From positions 1 to 7,893 of the forward strand of contig JBOGED010000184.1 in the NCBI GenBank assembly GCA_050743625.1: DNA of 7,893 nucleotides, in the 5' to 3' direction. Made by a program: the position numbers and the translations under genes. Shown one piece after another: positions 1 to 6,697 of this stretch (position 1 is the stretch's first letter; every line of letters starts with the position of its first letter). Source of the stretch: JBOGED01 sp050743625. GTDB taxonomy: Bacteria; Actinomycetota; Nitriliruptoria; Euzebyales; Egibacteraceae. The notes under the pieces were generated by a model, which saw nothing but the letters and a program-made list of their open reading frames with translations, was not told the origin of the DNA and did no database searches.

Positions 1-21
1 CGCGGCCGGGGACGTCGCCTG

Positions 22-312
22 ATGGACTGGCGATTCGACGCCGCATGCCTGGACGCCGACCCCGAGCTATTCTTCCCGATCGGCACGACCGGTCTGGCGC
101 TCGACCAGATCGCCCGCGCGAAACAGATATGCGCCGGCTGCCAGGTCCGCGCCCGCTGCTTGGAGTGGGCGTTAGAGACCGGCCAGGACGCCGGGGTGTG
201 GGGCGGGTGTGACGAGGAAGAGCGGCGCACGCTGCGCCGCTCCCGCCAACACCGACGTCGGGTGCGAGGCCCGGGCGTCGGACCCGGGCCAGACGTGGGG
301 AGCGGCGGATGA
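22..312 (+). CDS. WhiB-family iron-sulfur transcriptional regulator
   Basis: This 96-residue protein carries the Wbl signature: four cysteines at about residues 9, 37, 40 and 46 in a C-Xn-C-X2-C-X5-C arrangement, followed by GVWGG at about 59-63 and an arginine-rich C-terminus. Known Wbl proteins bind a 4Fe-4S cluster through these cysteines. They act as redox- or NO-responsive regulators, often by binding the primary sigma factor. The opening MDWR, the DPELFFP segment and the TGQD-x-GVWGG stretch resemble the short WhiB1/WblE-like subgroup, but I do not assign a specific symbol. The ATG at 22 is favoured because the homology begins there and a purine-rich GGGGA lies about 10 bases upstream. 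The Gly/Pro-rich tail after about residue 80 is not part of the conserved core. The gene appears intact. Its promoter lies outside the window or in the first 21 bases. Confidence 0.95.
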   Translation: MDWRFDAACLDADPELFFPIGTTGLALDQIARAKQICAGCQVRARCLEWALETGQDAGVWGGCDEEERRTLRRSRQHRRRVRGPGVGPGPDVGSGG

Positions 313-441
313 GCCCCACGGGCTAGTACGAAAACCCGAGATCCGGATAGTCGAACAAACGCAACGAACCCGGCGTTGACCGTCGTCGCGCCCAAGATCC
401 GTTACGCGCCTTGGAAAAACATGGGATAAAACCGGGGCCAA

Positions 442-447
442 TAATCT
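442..447 (+). promoter_or_regulatory. Candidate -10 element upstream of the fic gene
   Basis: TAATCT fits the actinobacterial -10 pattern TANNNT and stands out in an otherwise GC-rich gap. It would place a transcript start near 454, about 40 bases before the Fic ATG. I see no convincing -35 at the right spacing; the TTGACC at 376-381 is much too far upstream. The gap after whiB (313-493) also contains a small inverted repeat, AGCCC-CAC-GGGCT at 312-324, overlapping the whiB stop. It has no T run, so I do not call it a terminator. Confidence 0.3.
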
Positions 448-493
448 AGAATGGCGGTTCTGAAGAGGGCTTTTAGATGGAGCCTTGGGGACA

Positions 494-1660
494 ATGGCGC
501 GGACATATGAGCAGACACACCCGTGGATCGACTTCCGGTTCGACCCGCGTCGGCTTTCCCCCCTGACGTGGAAGCTGTTGGGCGAGGCGGAATCGAAGTG
601 TCAGCACGTGGCGGGCGTGCCCCTGCGCCCGGAGGTCGCCAAGCAGCTCCACACGATCTACCTGAGCAAGGGCATCCACGCGACGACCAGCATCGAAGGC
701 AACACGCTGTCCGAGCAGCAGGTACTCGCCAGGATCGAGGGCCGTCTTCAGCTGCCGAAGTCCCGGGAGTACCTGGGTCGAGAGGTCGACAACATCCTCG
801 AGGCTTGCAACGGGATCGTCCACGATGTCGTGAGCCGTCGCCCACTGCAGCTGACTCCCGACCGCGTCAACGAGTTCAACCGGACGGTGCTGGAGGACCT
901 CGAGGTCGAAGAGGGAGTCATCCCGGGCGTCGTGCGTAGCCACAGTGTTGGTGTCGCGCGTTACCTCGGTGCCCCACCCGAGGACTGCGAGTATCTCCTC
1001 GCGCGGCTTTGTGAATGGCTGGGCGGGCCCGACTTCGATCCGCAATCGTCGGAAGAGGCGTTTACCGCCGCGCTACTGAAGGCAGTTCTCGCGCACCTGT
1101 ACATCGCGTGGATCCACCCTTACGGCGACGGGAACGGGCGCACCGCCCGGCTTATCGAGTTCCAGCTCCTGGTACAGGCGGGCGTGCCGCTCCCCGCCGC
1201 GCACCTGCTCAGCGACCACTACAACACCACGCGCAGTCGCTATTACCACGAGCTGGATAAGACGAGCAAACCGCCTTTCCCCGTTCACCGCTTCGTTCAC
1301 TACGCGCTTGAGGGGTTTGTCGACGAGCTCCGCCAACAGCTGCATGTGATCCGTGAGCACCAGATGGACGTCACCTGGGAGAACTACGTACACGAGATAT
1401 TCCGCGACCAGGAGACCAAGGCGCGTATGCGTCAAAAGCATCTCGCTCTCGACCTGCCGAAAGCCGAGGTGGTTCCCGCGGCGCAGGTCCCGCTCCTCAG
1501 CCCTCGTTTGGCCGCCGAGTACGCGGGCAAGGGAAGCAAAACCGTGACACGGGACATCAACGCCCTGCAAACGATGAACCTCATCAGGCGAGCCCCCGAC
1601 GGCATCATCGCCAACCGCGAGCTCATCATGGCCTTCCTGCCGTTGAAGGCGGAGGAGTAG
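494..1660 (+). CDS. Class II Fic-domain protein, predicted AMP transferase, with winged-helix C-terminus
   Basis: The 388-residue product contains the canonical Fic active site HPYGDGNGRTAR at residues about 208-219. The histidine is the catalytic base and the GNGR loop binds the nucleotide phosphates. An N-terminal TTSIEGN at about 64-70 matches the [S/T]xxxE[G/N] inhibitory motif, whose glutamate (about residue 68) blocks ATP binding. This places it in class II (self-inhibited in cis). A flap segment GVARYLGAPPEDCEYL lies at about 153-168, and the last 50 or so residues look like a DNA-binding winged helix. Fic enzymes usually transfer AMP from ATP to a Ser, Thr or Tyr of a target; the target here is unknown. 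I chose ATG 494 over an in-frame TTG at 485 because GGAG at 479-482 leaves only 2 bases before the TTG but 11 before the ATG. The gene is intact and lies 69 bp upstream of the STAND gene in the same orientation. Confidence 0.93.
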   Translation: MARTYEQTHPWIDFRFDPRRLSPLTWKLLGEAESKCQHVAGVPLRPEVAKQLHTIYLSKGIHATTSIEGNTLSEQQVLARIEGRLQLPKSREYLGREVDNILEACNGIVHDVVSRRPLQLTPDRVNEFNRTVLEDLEVEEGVIPGVVRSHSVGVARYLGAPPEDCEYLLARLCEWLGGPDFDPQSSEEAFTAALLKAVLAHLYIAWIHPYGDGNGRTARLIEFQLLVQAGVPLPAAHLLSDHYNTTRSRYYHELDKTSKPPFPVHRFVHYALEGFVDELRQQLHVIREHQMDVTWENYVHEIFRDQETKARMRQKHLALDLPKAEVVPAAQVPLLSPRLAAEYAGKGSKTVTRDINALQTMNLIRRAPDGIIANRELIMAFLPLKAEE

Positions 1661-1729
1661 CGCCGCGCCTCCCGTCTACCCCTGCCCTGAACATGAACGT
1701 GCTACTGGAAGCATGAGCCTGACGACGCT

Positions 1730-4700
1730 GTGATAACGGAAGCCGCATTTGTCGCAGGTGACGGAAGGGCCATAAACCGGGGGATAGTCGCGGAGTTGGA
1801 ACCGTCCGGGTCGGTGCAGGAGCGTTCGCGCGAGGCGATCCGCGCCTTGGTGCGGGTCCGGGATGCCTGGCTCGGGGATGCGACGGCCACGGGGATGGTC
1901 GCGGCACTGGTTGCCGCCGCTCTCGTGCCAATCGTGACATCGCCACAGCCGGCGACAGCGCTCGTCGCCCTGCTTGGAGCTGCGGGCGGTGGTTACATCA
2001 GCGACTTTCTCAAGGACGTGAACCGGCGCTTACGCGGGAAGGACGGCGTTCCGAAGCCTGAGGGAGAGGAGCTGCGGTCAGCGCTGGAGCGTGAGTTGCT
2101 GGCCGCCCTGCGAAGGCAGGACCAGCGCGCGACCGGGCTGTGGGAGGACGCGGGAGCCTTGTTAGAGTCTGTGCAGGGGGCGCGGGCGGCGTTGGAGGCG
2201 GCTCCCGCTGACGTTCAGGTGGCGCTGACCGAGGCGTTCACCGAGCTTGGCGGCTCGTTCGGTGCGTTCGGGTGGATGCTGGACGAGGTTGGCCACACGG
2301 TGCACGTGATCGAGCGTGAGCAGGCCCGCCAGGGCGCGGAGCAGCGCCATCAGGGCGAGCAATTGCGTGGTATCCGGATACAGCAGAACGTGATGTTGCG
2401 GCGCCTCGAAACCCGAAGGGCGATTGCGCTGGCGACCCCCGCGTCCACGGAGGACGAGGAGCAGCGCCCTTACATGGGATTGGCGACGTTCGAGGCTGAG
2501 GACGAGCAGTGGTTCTTCGGACGCGAGCGGCTGGTCGCCGAGCTGGTCGTGCGCCTGTCCGAGATACCGTTCCTGGCGCTGGTCGGCCCGTCGGGCAGTG
2601 GCAAGTCTTCGGTGCTGCGCGCCGGGCTGCTGCCCGCCGTCCGTGACGGTGCACTCCCCGACGCGGATGTGTGGACCACGATCGTGCTTACCCCCGGCCC
2701 GCACCCGCTGGAGGAGCTGGCCGCTCAGCTCGGTGAGGAGTGCGGGGTGGCCGCCAACGGGCTGCTCGACGGCTGGCAGGCCAAGCCGGCCTGGTTGCGG
2801 CTGGCGATCCGCCAGGCGCTGGTGGGCGCGCCCGCCGGGGCGCGATTGTTGCTGCTGGTCGACCAGTTCGAGGAGACCTTCACGCTATGCCGCGACGGCG
2901 GCGAGCGGCGGGGGTTCATCCACGCGCTGGCCGCGTTGGCCGGCGAGGTGGACGGTCAGGCGATCGTGGTGCTCGGCATCCGCGCGGATTTCTATGCTCG
3001 CTGCGCCGAGCATCCCGAGCTGATCGAGGCCATCCAGGACCGCCAGCTGTTGGTCGGCCCGATGACCGCCGCGGAGACGCGGGAGGCGATCGAGGGACCG
3101 GCGGCGCGGGCGGGGCTGACGCTGGAGCCGGGCCTGGTCGCCACGGTGGTGGCCGATCTCGGCGACGAGCCGGGGTCCTTGCCGCTGTTGTCGCACGCGT
3201 TGTTCGCGACCTGGCAACGCCGGCAAGGCGACCTGCTGACGATCGAGGGCTACCAGGATGCGGGTGGGGTGCGTAAGGCGATCGGTCAGACCGCTCAGGC
3301 CGTCTACGACCGCCTTGACCCGGCGCAGCAGCGCATCGCCAAGGACATGTTCCTGCGCCTGACGGCGCTGGGTGAGGGCACCGAGGACACCCGCCGCCGC
3401 GCGAACCGGGCCGAGCTGCTCGACGGCCGGGACCCTCAGACCGTCGCGCTGGCCCTGGACCGGCTGACCGAGGCGCGCCTGGTCACCCTCGACGACGACA
3501 CCGTCCAGGTCGCCCACGAGGCCCTGATCCGCGAATGGCCGACCCTGCGCGGCTGGCTGACCGAGGACCGCGAGGGCCTGCGCACCCACCGCCGCCTCAC
3601 CGACGCCGCCACCGACTGGCAGGCGCTGGCCCGCGACCCCGGCGCCCTCTACCGCGGCGCCCGCCTGGTCGCCGCCCGCGAGTGGGCCGCGGGCCATGAG
3701 GAGCGTTTGAACGAGTTGGAGCGCGCGTTCCTGGCCGCGAGCAGTGACCGGGAGCGGGACGAGCTGGCAACGGCCCGGCGCCGTAACCGCTGGCTGCGCG
3801 CATTGGCCGGGATGCTCGCGGTGCTGCTGGCGCTGGTGGGGACGGTCAGCGTGGTGGCGGTGCAGAGGGGGCAGGTCGCTCAGGAGCAACAGCAGGTTGC
3901 GGAGCAGCAACGAGATCTCGCTACCGCTCGACAGCTGGCCGCCCAGGCGACGGCTTACGTCGATGAGCAGCCGGTATCGCTGTTGCTCAGCCTCGAGAGC
4001 CTGCGCCTTACCCCGATCGACGAGGCACGCGACACGCTATTGCGGGGGGTCCTGCAACCCCGGCACAACGTGGTTACGTTCACTGGCCATACTGACGGGG
4101 TCAACTCGGTGGCGTTCAGCCCGGACGGCAGGATGATCGCTTCGGCCAGCCGAGATCAGACCGTGCGGCTATGGGATGCCGCGACCGGCCAGCCGATCGG
4201 TCAGCCCCTCACGGGGCACGAAGACGTTGGTGAGGCGGTGGCCTTCAGCCCGGACGGGAGGGTACTCGCTGCTACCAGCCGAGACGGGACCGTGCGACGA
4301 TGGGATGCTCACACTGGTGTACCGATCGGGAAGCCCCTTATCGGCCACACCGACGGGGTCTCGGTCGTGGCGTTCAGCCCTGACGGAAAGATGATCGTCT
4401 CCGCTGGCGACGATCAGACGGTGCGCCGATGGGATGCGGTCACCGGCCAGCAGATCGGCCAGCCCTTGGCCGGGCATACCGGCGTGGTCTATGGGGTTGC
4501 CTTCAGTCCGGATGGCAAGATGATCGTCTCCGCTGGCGACGATCAGACGGTGCGGCGGTGGGATGCGGCCACTGGCCAGCAGATCGGCCAGCCCCTGAGG
4601 GGGCACAATCGCGCCGTCTTGGATGTGGCGTTTAGCCCGGATGGCGACATGATCGCGTCCAGCGGGGGAGACGGGACGGTGCGGCGGTGGGATGCCGCCA

Positions 4701-5176
4701 CTGGTCAGCCGATCGCTCAGCCCCTGAGGGGGCACGGCGGTAACGTCTGGGGTGTGGCGTTCAGCCCGGACGGGAAGATGCTTGTTTCGGCCGGCCGTGA
4801 CCTGACTGTGCGGTTGTGGGATACGGCGACTGGCAAGCAGATCGGTCAGTCCCTCGTCGGCCATTCCGACACGATCATTGCGGTGGCGTTCAGTCCTGAC
4901 GGCAACCGGATCGTCTCCGCCAGCCGCGACCAGACCCTGCGGGTCTGGGACGCCGTCGCTGGCGAGCCGCTCGGCCAGCGCTTGATCGGCCATACGGGTG
5001 CGGTTCAAGGGCGGTGTTTAGTCCTGACGGGAAGACCGTCGCTTCCGCGAGTGGCGATCAGACCGTGCGGTTGTGGGATGTGGCCACCCGGTCAATCGAT
5101 CGGCCCCTCATCGGCCATGCCGGCACCGTCGAGGAGGTGGCGTTCAGCCCGGACGGTAGTGTGCTCGCCTCCGTGA
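1730..5176 (+). CDS. nSTAND1-type P-loop NTPase with WD40 repeats, N-terminal part; frameshifted near its end
   Basis: The reading frame encodes 1148 residues. Residues 1-240 are mostly helical with two hydrophobic stretches (about 55-70 and 74-90) and no effector domain I recognise. Residues about 247-610 form a STAND NTPase: the PYMGL...WFFGRE entry motif, Walker A GPSGSGKS at 286-293, Walker B LLLLVDQFEE at 373-382, GIRADFYARC at 416-425 and PLLSHAL at 485-491. A membrane segment at about 689-711 follows an arginine-rich stretch; next come a Q/E-rich coiled coil (about 712-735) and a helical linker. WD40 repeats start at about 786. Seven are complete and the eighth breaks at codon 1094, after which 54 out-of-frame residues precede the stop. 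STAND proteins act as ligand-triggered switches that oligomerise on NTP binding. The GTG at 1730 is the first usable start after an in-frame stop at 1694; its ribosome site is weak. The intended protein clearly continues in the 5014-6228 frame. Confidence 0.9.
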   Translation: MITEAAFVAGDGRAINRGIVAELEPSGSVQERSREAIRALVRVRDAWLGDATATGMVAALVAAALVPIVTSPQPATALVALLGAAGGGYISDFLKDVNRRLRGKDGVPKPEGEELRSALERELLAALRRQDQRATGLWEDAGALLESVQGARAALEAAPADVQVALTEAFTELGGSFGAFGWMLDEVGHTVHVIEREQARQGAEQRHQGEQLRGIRIQQNVMLRRLETRRAIALATPASTEDEEQRPYMGLATFEAEDEQWFFGRERLVAELVVRLSEIPFLALVGPSGSGKSSVLRAGLLPAVRDGALPDADVWTTIVLTPGPHPLEELAAQLGEECGVAANGLLDGWQAKPAWLRLAIRQALVGAPAGARLLLLVDQFEETFTLCRDGGERRGFIHALAALAGEVDGQAIVVLGIRADFYARCAEHPELIEAIQDRQLLVGPMTAAETREAIEGPAARAGLTLEPGLVATVVADLGDEPGSLPLLSHALFATWQRRQGDLLTIEGYQDAGGVRKAIGQTAQAVYDRLDPAQQRIAKDMFLRLTALGEGTEDTRRRANRAELLDGRDPQTVALALDRLTEARLVTLDDDTVQVAHEALIREWPTLRGWLTEDREGLRTHRRLTDAATDWQALARDPGALYRGARLVAAREWAAGHEERLNELERAFLAASSDRERDELATARRRNRWLRALAGMLAVLLALVGTVSVVAVQRGQVAQEQQQVAEQQRDLATARQLAAQATAYVDEQPVSLLLSLESLRLTPIDEARDTLLRGVLQPRHNVVTFTGHTDGVNSVAFSPDGRMIASASRDQTVRLWDAATGQPIGQPLTGHEDVGEAVAFSPDGRVLAATSRDGTVRRWDAHTGVPIGKPLIGHTDGVSVVAFSPDGKMIVSAGDDQTVRRWDAVTGQQIGQPLAGHTGVVYGVAFSPDGKMIVSAGDDQTVRRWDAATGQQIGQPLRGHNRAVLDVAFSPDGDMIASSGGDGTVRRWDAATGQPIAQPLRGHGGNVWGVAFSPDGKMLVSAGRDLTVRLWDTATGKQIGQSLVGHSDTIIAVAFSPDGNRIVSASRDQTLRVWDAVAGEPLGQRLIGHTGAVQGRCLVLTGRPSLPRVAIRPCGCGMWPPGQSIGPSSAMPAPSRRWRSARTVVCSPP

Positions 5177-5860
5177 GCGACGACATGACCGTGCGGAACG
5201 CGGCCACTGGCCAGCAGATCCGCCAGCCGTTGACCGGCCACACAGATCAGGTCGAGGGGGTGGCGTTCAGCCCGGACGGTAGTGTGCTCGCCTCCGCCAG
5301 CAAAGACAAGACCGTGCGACTGTGGAGCGTTGCCACGGGTGAGCAGATCGGCGAGCCGTTGACCGGCCACACCGACGAAGTCTGGGGAGTGGCGTTCAGC
5401 CCCGACGGCAGGATGCTCGCTTCCGTAAGTGACGACCGGACGGTGCGACGGTGGGACGCGGCCACGGGCGCGTCGATTGGCCCAGCGCTTATCGGCCACA
5501 TCGAAGGGGTCTTGGCCGTGGCGTTCAGTCCTGATGGCAGGATGATCGCATCCGGTAGCGCCGACCGGAGGGTGCGGTTGTGGGACGCGGCCACCGGCCA
5601 GCCCATCGGCCAGCCCCTCATCGGTAACATCGACAGCGTCTGGGGAGTAGCGTTCAGTCCGGACGGCCGGATGATCGCATCTGGTAGCACTGATGGGACG
5701 GTGCGGCTGTGGGATGTCCGAACCGGAAAGCAGCTCGGCTCATCCTTGACCGGCCACACCAGCACGGTCTGGGGGGTAGCGTTCAGCCCGGACGGCAAGA
5801 TGATCGCCTCCGCCAGCTCCGACCGGACCGTCCGGCTGTGGCCGATCACTATCGATGCGT
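4081..5860 (+). repeat. WD40-coding repeat array, 14 units of about 126-129 bp
   Basis: Fourteen tandem units each encode a GH...VAFSPDG...TVRLWD-type WD40 motif of about 42-43 residues. Units 1-7 lie in the 1730 frame, unit 8 is split by the frameshift at 5009-5011, and units 9-14 lie in the 5014 frame. Fourteen repeats are the number needed for two seven-bladed propellers. Some neighbours are almost identical in DNA: 4388-4425 and 4517-4554 match over 38 bases with a 129-bp period, and 5136-5173 and 5259-5296 match over 38 bases with a 123-bp period. The shorter period is explained by a 6-bp loss that removed the Leu-Trp pair in the unit ending near 5200. Unit 8 also has an altered link (ATRSIDRPL instead of an ATGQPIGQPL-like link). 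In unit 13 the usual GH is GN. Confidence 0.93.
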
Positions 5861-6228
5861 GGATTGAGCACGCCTGCTCCCTCGCCAACCGCAACCTCAC
5901 ACAAGCCGAGTGGGACCAGTTCGTCGGCCGGGACAGGCCATACGTGAGGACTTGTCCCAACCTGCCGTCCGGACCCGGTGCGCCCGCGGACGCGCCGCCA
6001 CCTACCACCTCGATTGACGGCGAGCGTAGCCACCGGCCGTACACTCCCGGTTGGCGCGTCGGTGGTTGGGAGGTATCCGGACAAGGTGGCGGACGAGATC
6101 TCGGATGCGGTGTTGGATGTTGGATGAGGGTCCCGTGGCTGGCCGGTGCGGGGTGGCGTGTGAGTCCCGTGACCACTGGCGTGGTGGTGGTCACGAGTAC
6201 TCGCGCGCGGGGGCGCGGGATACGTTGA
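5014..6228 (+). CDS. C-terminal WD40 portion of the STAND protein, detached by a frameshift
   Basis: This frame continues the upstream STAND-WD40 protein rather than encoding an independent gene. It opens with FSPDG in the middle of a WD40 repeat, has no promoter or ribosome site of its own, and overlaps the upstream frame by 163 bp. Restoring one G in the run at 5009-5011 gives a continuous VQGAVFSPDG reading. It encodes the rest of repeat 8 and repeats 9-14 (to about residue 280). A cap follows with RNLTQAEWDQFVG and two cysteines (in EHAC and RTCP), a tail that I recall as common in related STAND-WD40 proteins. The natural end is probably near 6020. The remaining 65 or so residues have no similarity to that family, and their last part reads through a metK remnant out of register. 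Whether a start at GTG 5014 is ever used is doubtful. If the frameshift is real, the second propeller is not made as part of the NTPase. Confidence 0.8.
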   Translation: MFSPDGKTVASASGDQTVRLWDVATRSIDRPLIGHAGTVEEVAFSPDGSVLASVSDDMTVRNAATGQQIRQPLTGHTDQVEGVAFSPDGSVLASASKDKTVRLWSVATGEQIGEPLTGHTDEVWGVAFSPDGRMLASVSDDRTVRRWDAATGASIGPALIGHIEGVLAVAFSPDGRMIASGSADRRVRLWDAATGQPIGQPLIGNIDSVWGVAFSPDGRMIASGSTDGTVRLWDVRTGKQLGSSLTGHTSTVWGVAFSPDGKMIASASSDRTVRLWPITIDAWIEHACSLANRNLTQAEWDQFVGRDRPYVRTCPNLPSGPGAPADAPPPTTSIDGERSHRPYTPGWRVGGWEVSGQGGGRDLGCGVGCWMRVPWLAGAGWRVSPVTTGVVVVTSTRARGRGIR

Positions 6229-6250
6229 TCGGGGTGGGTTCGAGCGAGCC
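6059..6250 (+). pseudogene. metK: Degenerate N-terminal fragment of metK (S-adenosylmethionine synthetase)
   Basis: Codons from 6059 read SVVGRYPDKVADEISDAVLD, which matches the MetK substrate-binding signature usually written SVxEGHPDKxxDxISDAxLD. The normal histidine is a tyrosine here. A stop follows at 6125-6127. The similarity resumes in a second frame at 6153 (GVACE) and in a third at 6169 (VTTGVVVV), matching the conserved VACE-x-x-VTTG-x-V-x-V segment of MetK in the right order and spacing. The match fades soon after; a weak DTLIGVGSSE stretch may correspond to the R-x-x-I-x-x-IGY-x-SS segment. Only about 60 of roughly 400 MetK residues are represented, in three frames, so it cannot make an enzyme. 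MetK converts ATP and methionine to S-adenosylmethionine. The WD40 reading frame runs through this fragment and its stop lies inside it. Confidence 0.75.
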
Positions 6251-6659
6251 GGCGGGAGCGCTGCACGGATGGGGCGTAGACGAGTTCGGTGCCTACCCTC
6301 ACGGGTTTCCCGTCGCTGAACCTCGATGCATGACTGCACTGCTTTACCACCAAGGTCTGGATTACGGCGTCGTCAACCGGAATGATGGGCGGGTTCCGGC
6401 TTCCTCGTGGGCGCAACGGGCTGGGGTGCCCACGGCCGCTCCCTCCCCTACCCCAACCGGTGAGCCGTACGAAACAATCCTGGGTCCGCCGCCGGGCGAG
6501 GGGTCCTCGCCACGCCGACTCTTCGCGGCAAACCGACTGGGTCCCTTCACCTCGCCGCCTCGGGAGGCGTCACGGCGGCCGACAGCCGGCATTGAGCGAC
6601 TCCGTCGGGCAGCGCCATCCATGCCCGCCGTAGATTGCCCCATAATGCCGGGGGAAGTG
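6251..6659. other. Stretch of about 400 bp with no recognised gene
   Basis: I see no protein similarity in any frame here. Open frames exist on both strands, but they read as low-complexity Pro/Ser/Arg-rich chains typical of chance ORFs in GC-rich DNA. Two short perfect inverted repeats are present. ACGGG-TTT-CCCGT lies at 6301-6313, and a stronger one, GGCGAGG-GGT-CCTCGCC, lies at 6495-6511. Neither is followed by a T run. The stretch may be residue of the rearrangement that left the metK fragment. Confidence 0.6.
6495..6511. repeat. Short perfect hairpin between the metK remnant and the toxin-antitoxin pair
   Basis: Seven-base arms GGCGAGG and CCTCGCC are separated by GGT, giving a GC-rich stem in RNA from either strand. 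No U tract follows, so intrinsic termination is uncertain; actinobacterial terminators often lack long U tracts, so it is not excluded. It lies about 190 bases upstream of the antitoxin start. Confidence 0.4.
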
Positions 6660-6697
6660 GATCTCATGCGAGATCGGTAAGCCCGTACACTTGGCTC
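6660..6697 (+). promoter_or_regulatory. Candidate leaderless promoter and operator of the toxin-antitoxin pair
   Basis: TACACT at 6686-6691 fits the -10 pattern TANNNT and ends six bases before the A of the antitoxin ATG at 6698. That is the spacing expected if transcription starts on the start codon itself. Leaderless transcripts are common in actinobacteria, and this would explain why no ribosome-binding site is visible before the ATG. Just upstream, GATCTC-ATGC-GAGATC at 6660-6675 is a perfect inverted repeat with six-base arms over the expected -35 region. It is a plausible site for autoregulation by the antitoxin or the complex. No good -35 hexamer is seen. Confidence 0.45.

Noticed and set aside
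312..324. AGCCC-CAC-GGGCT hairpin as a whiB terminator
   Set aside because: The stem is only five base pairs and lacks a T run; too weak to call.
485..493. In-frame TTG at 485 as the Fic start
   Set aside because: It lies only two bases after the GGAG motif, whereas ATG 494 has workable spacing and starts a family-like N-terminus.
451..510. 19-codon ORF from ATG 451 overlapping the fic start
   Set aside because: It has no recognisable ribosome site and no similarity; the ATG falls before the transcript start implied by the -10 at 442-447.
2885..3910. 341-codon minus-strand ORF opposite the NTPase
   Set aside because: It is a codon-bias shadow of the STAND gene on GC-rich DNA, with no domain signal.
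4169..5008. 279-codon minus-strand ORF opposite the WD40 array
   Set aside because: Its repeats (HRLIVASGDDHL and the like) are the antisense reading of the WD40 units.
5003..5016. Programmed ribosomal frameshift joining the two WD40 frames
   Set aside because: A -1 shift would be needed, but there is no X-XXY-YYZ slippery heptamer and I see no obvious stimulatory structure; a DNA-level deletion or read error is simpler.
6234..6252. GGGTTCGAGC resembling a tRNA T-arm, possible attachment site
   Set aside because: The flanking bases do not form the T stem and no anticodon arm or acceptor stem is present.
5247..6416. 389-codon minus-strand ORF opposite repeats 9-14 and the tail
   Set aside because: Repetitive antisense of the WD40 units (ILPSGLNAT), with no independent similarity.
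6051..6680. 209-codon plus-strand ORF after the WD40 gene
   Set aside because: Only GVACE, from the metK remnant, is meaningful; the rest is low-complexity and unlike any family I know.
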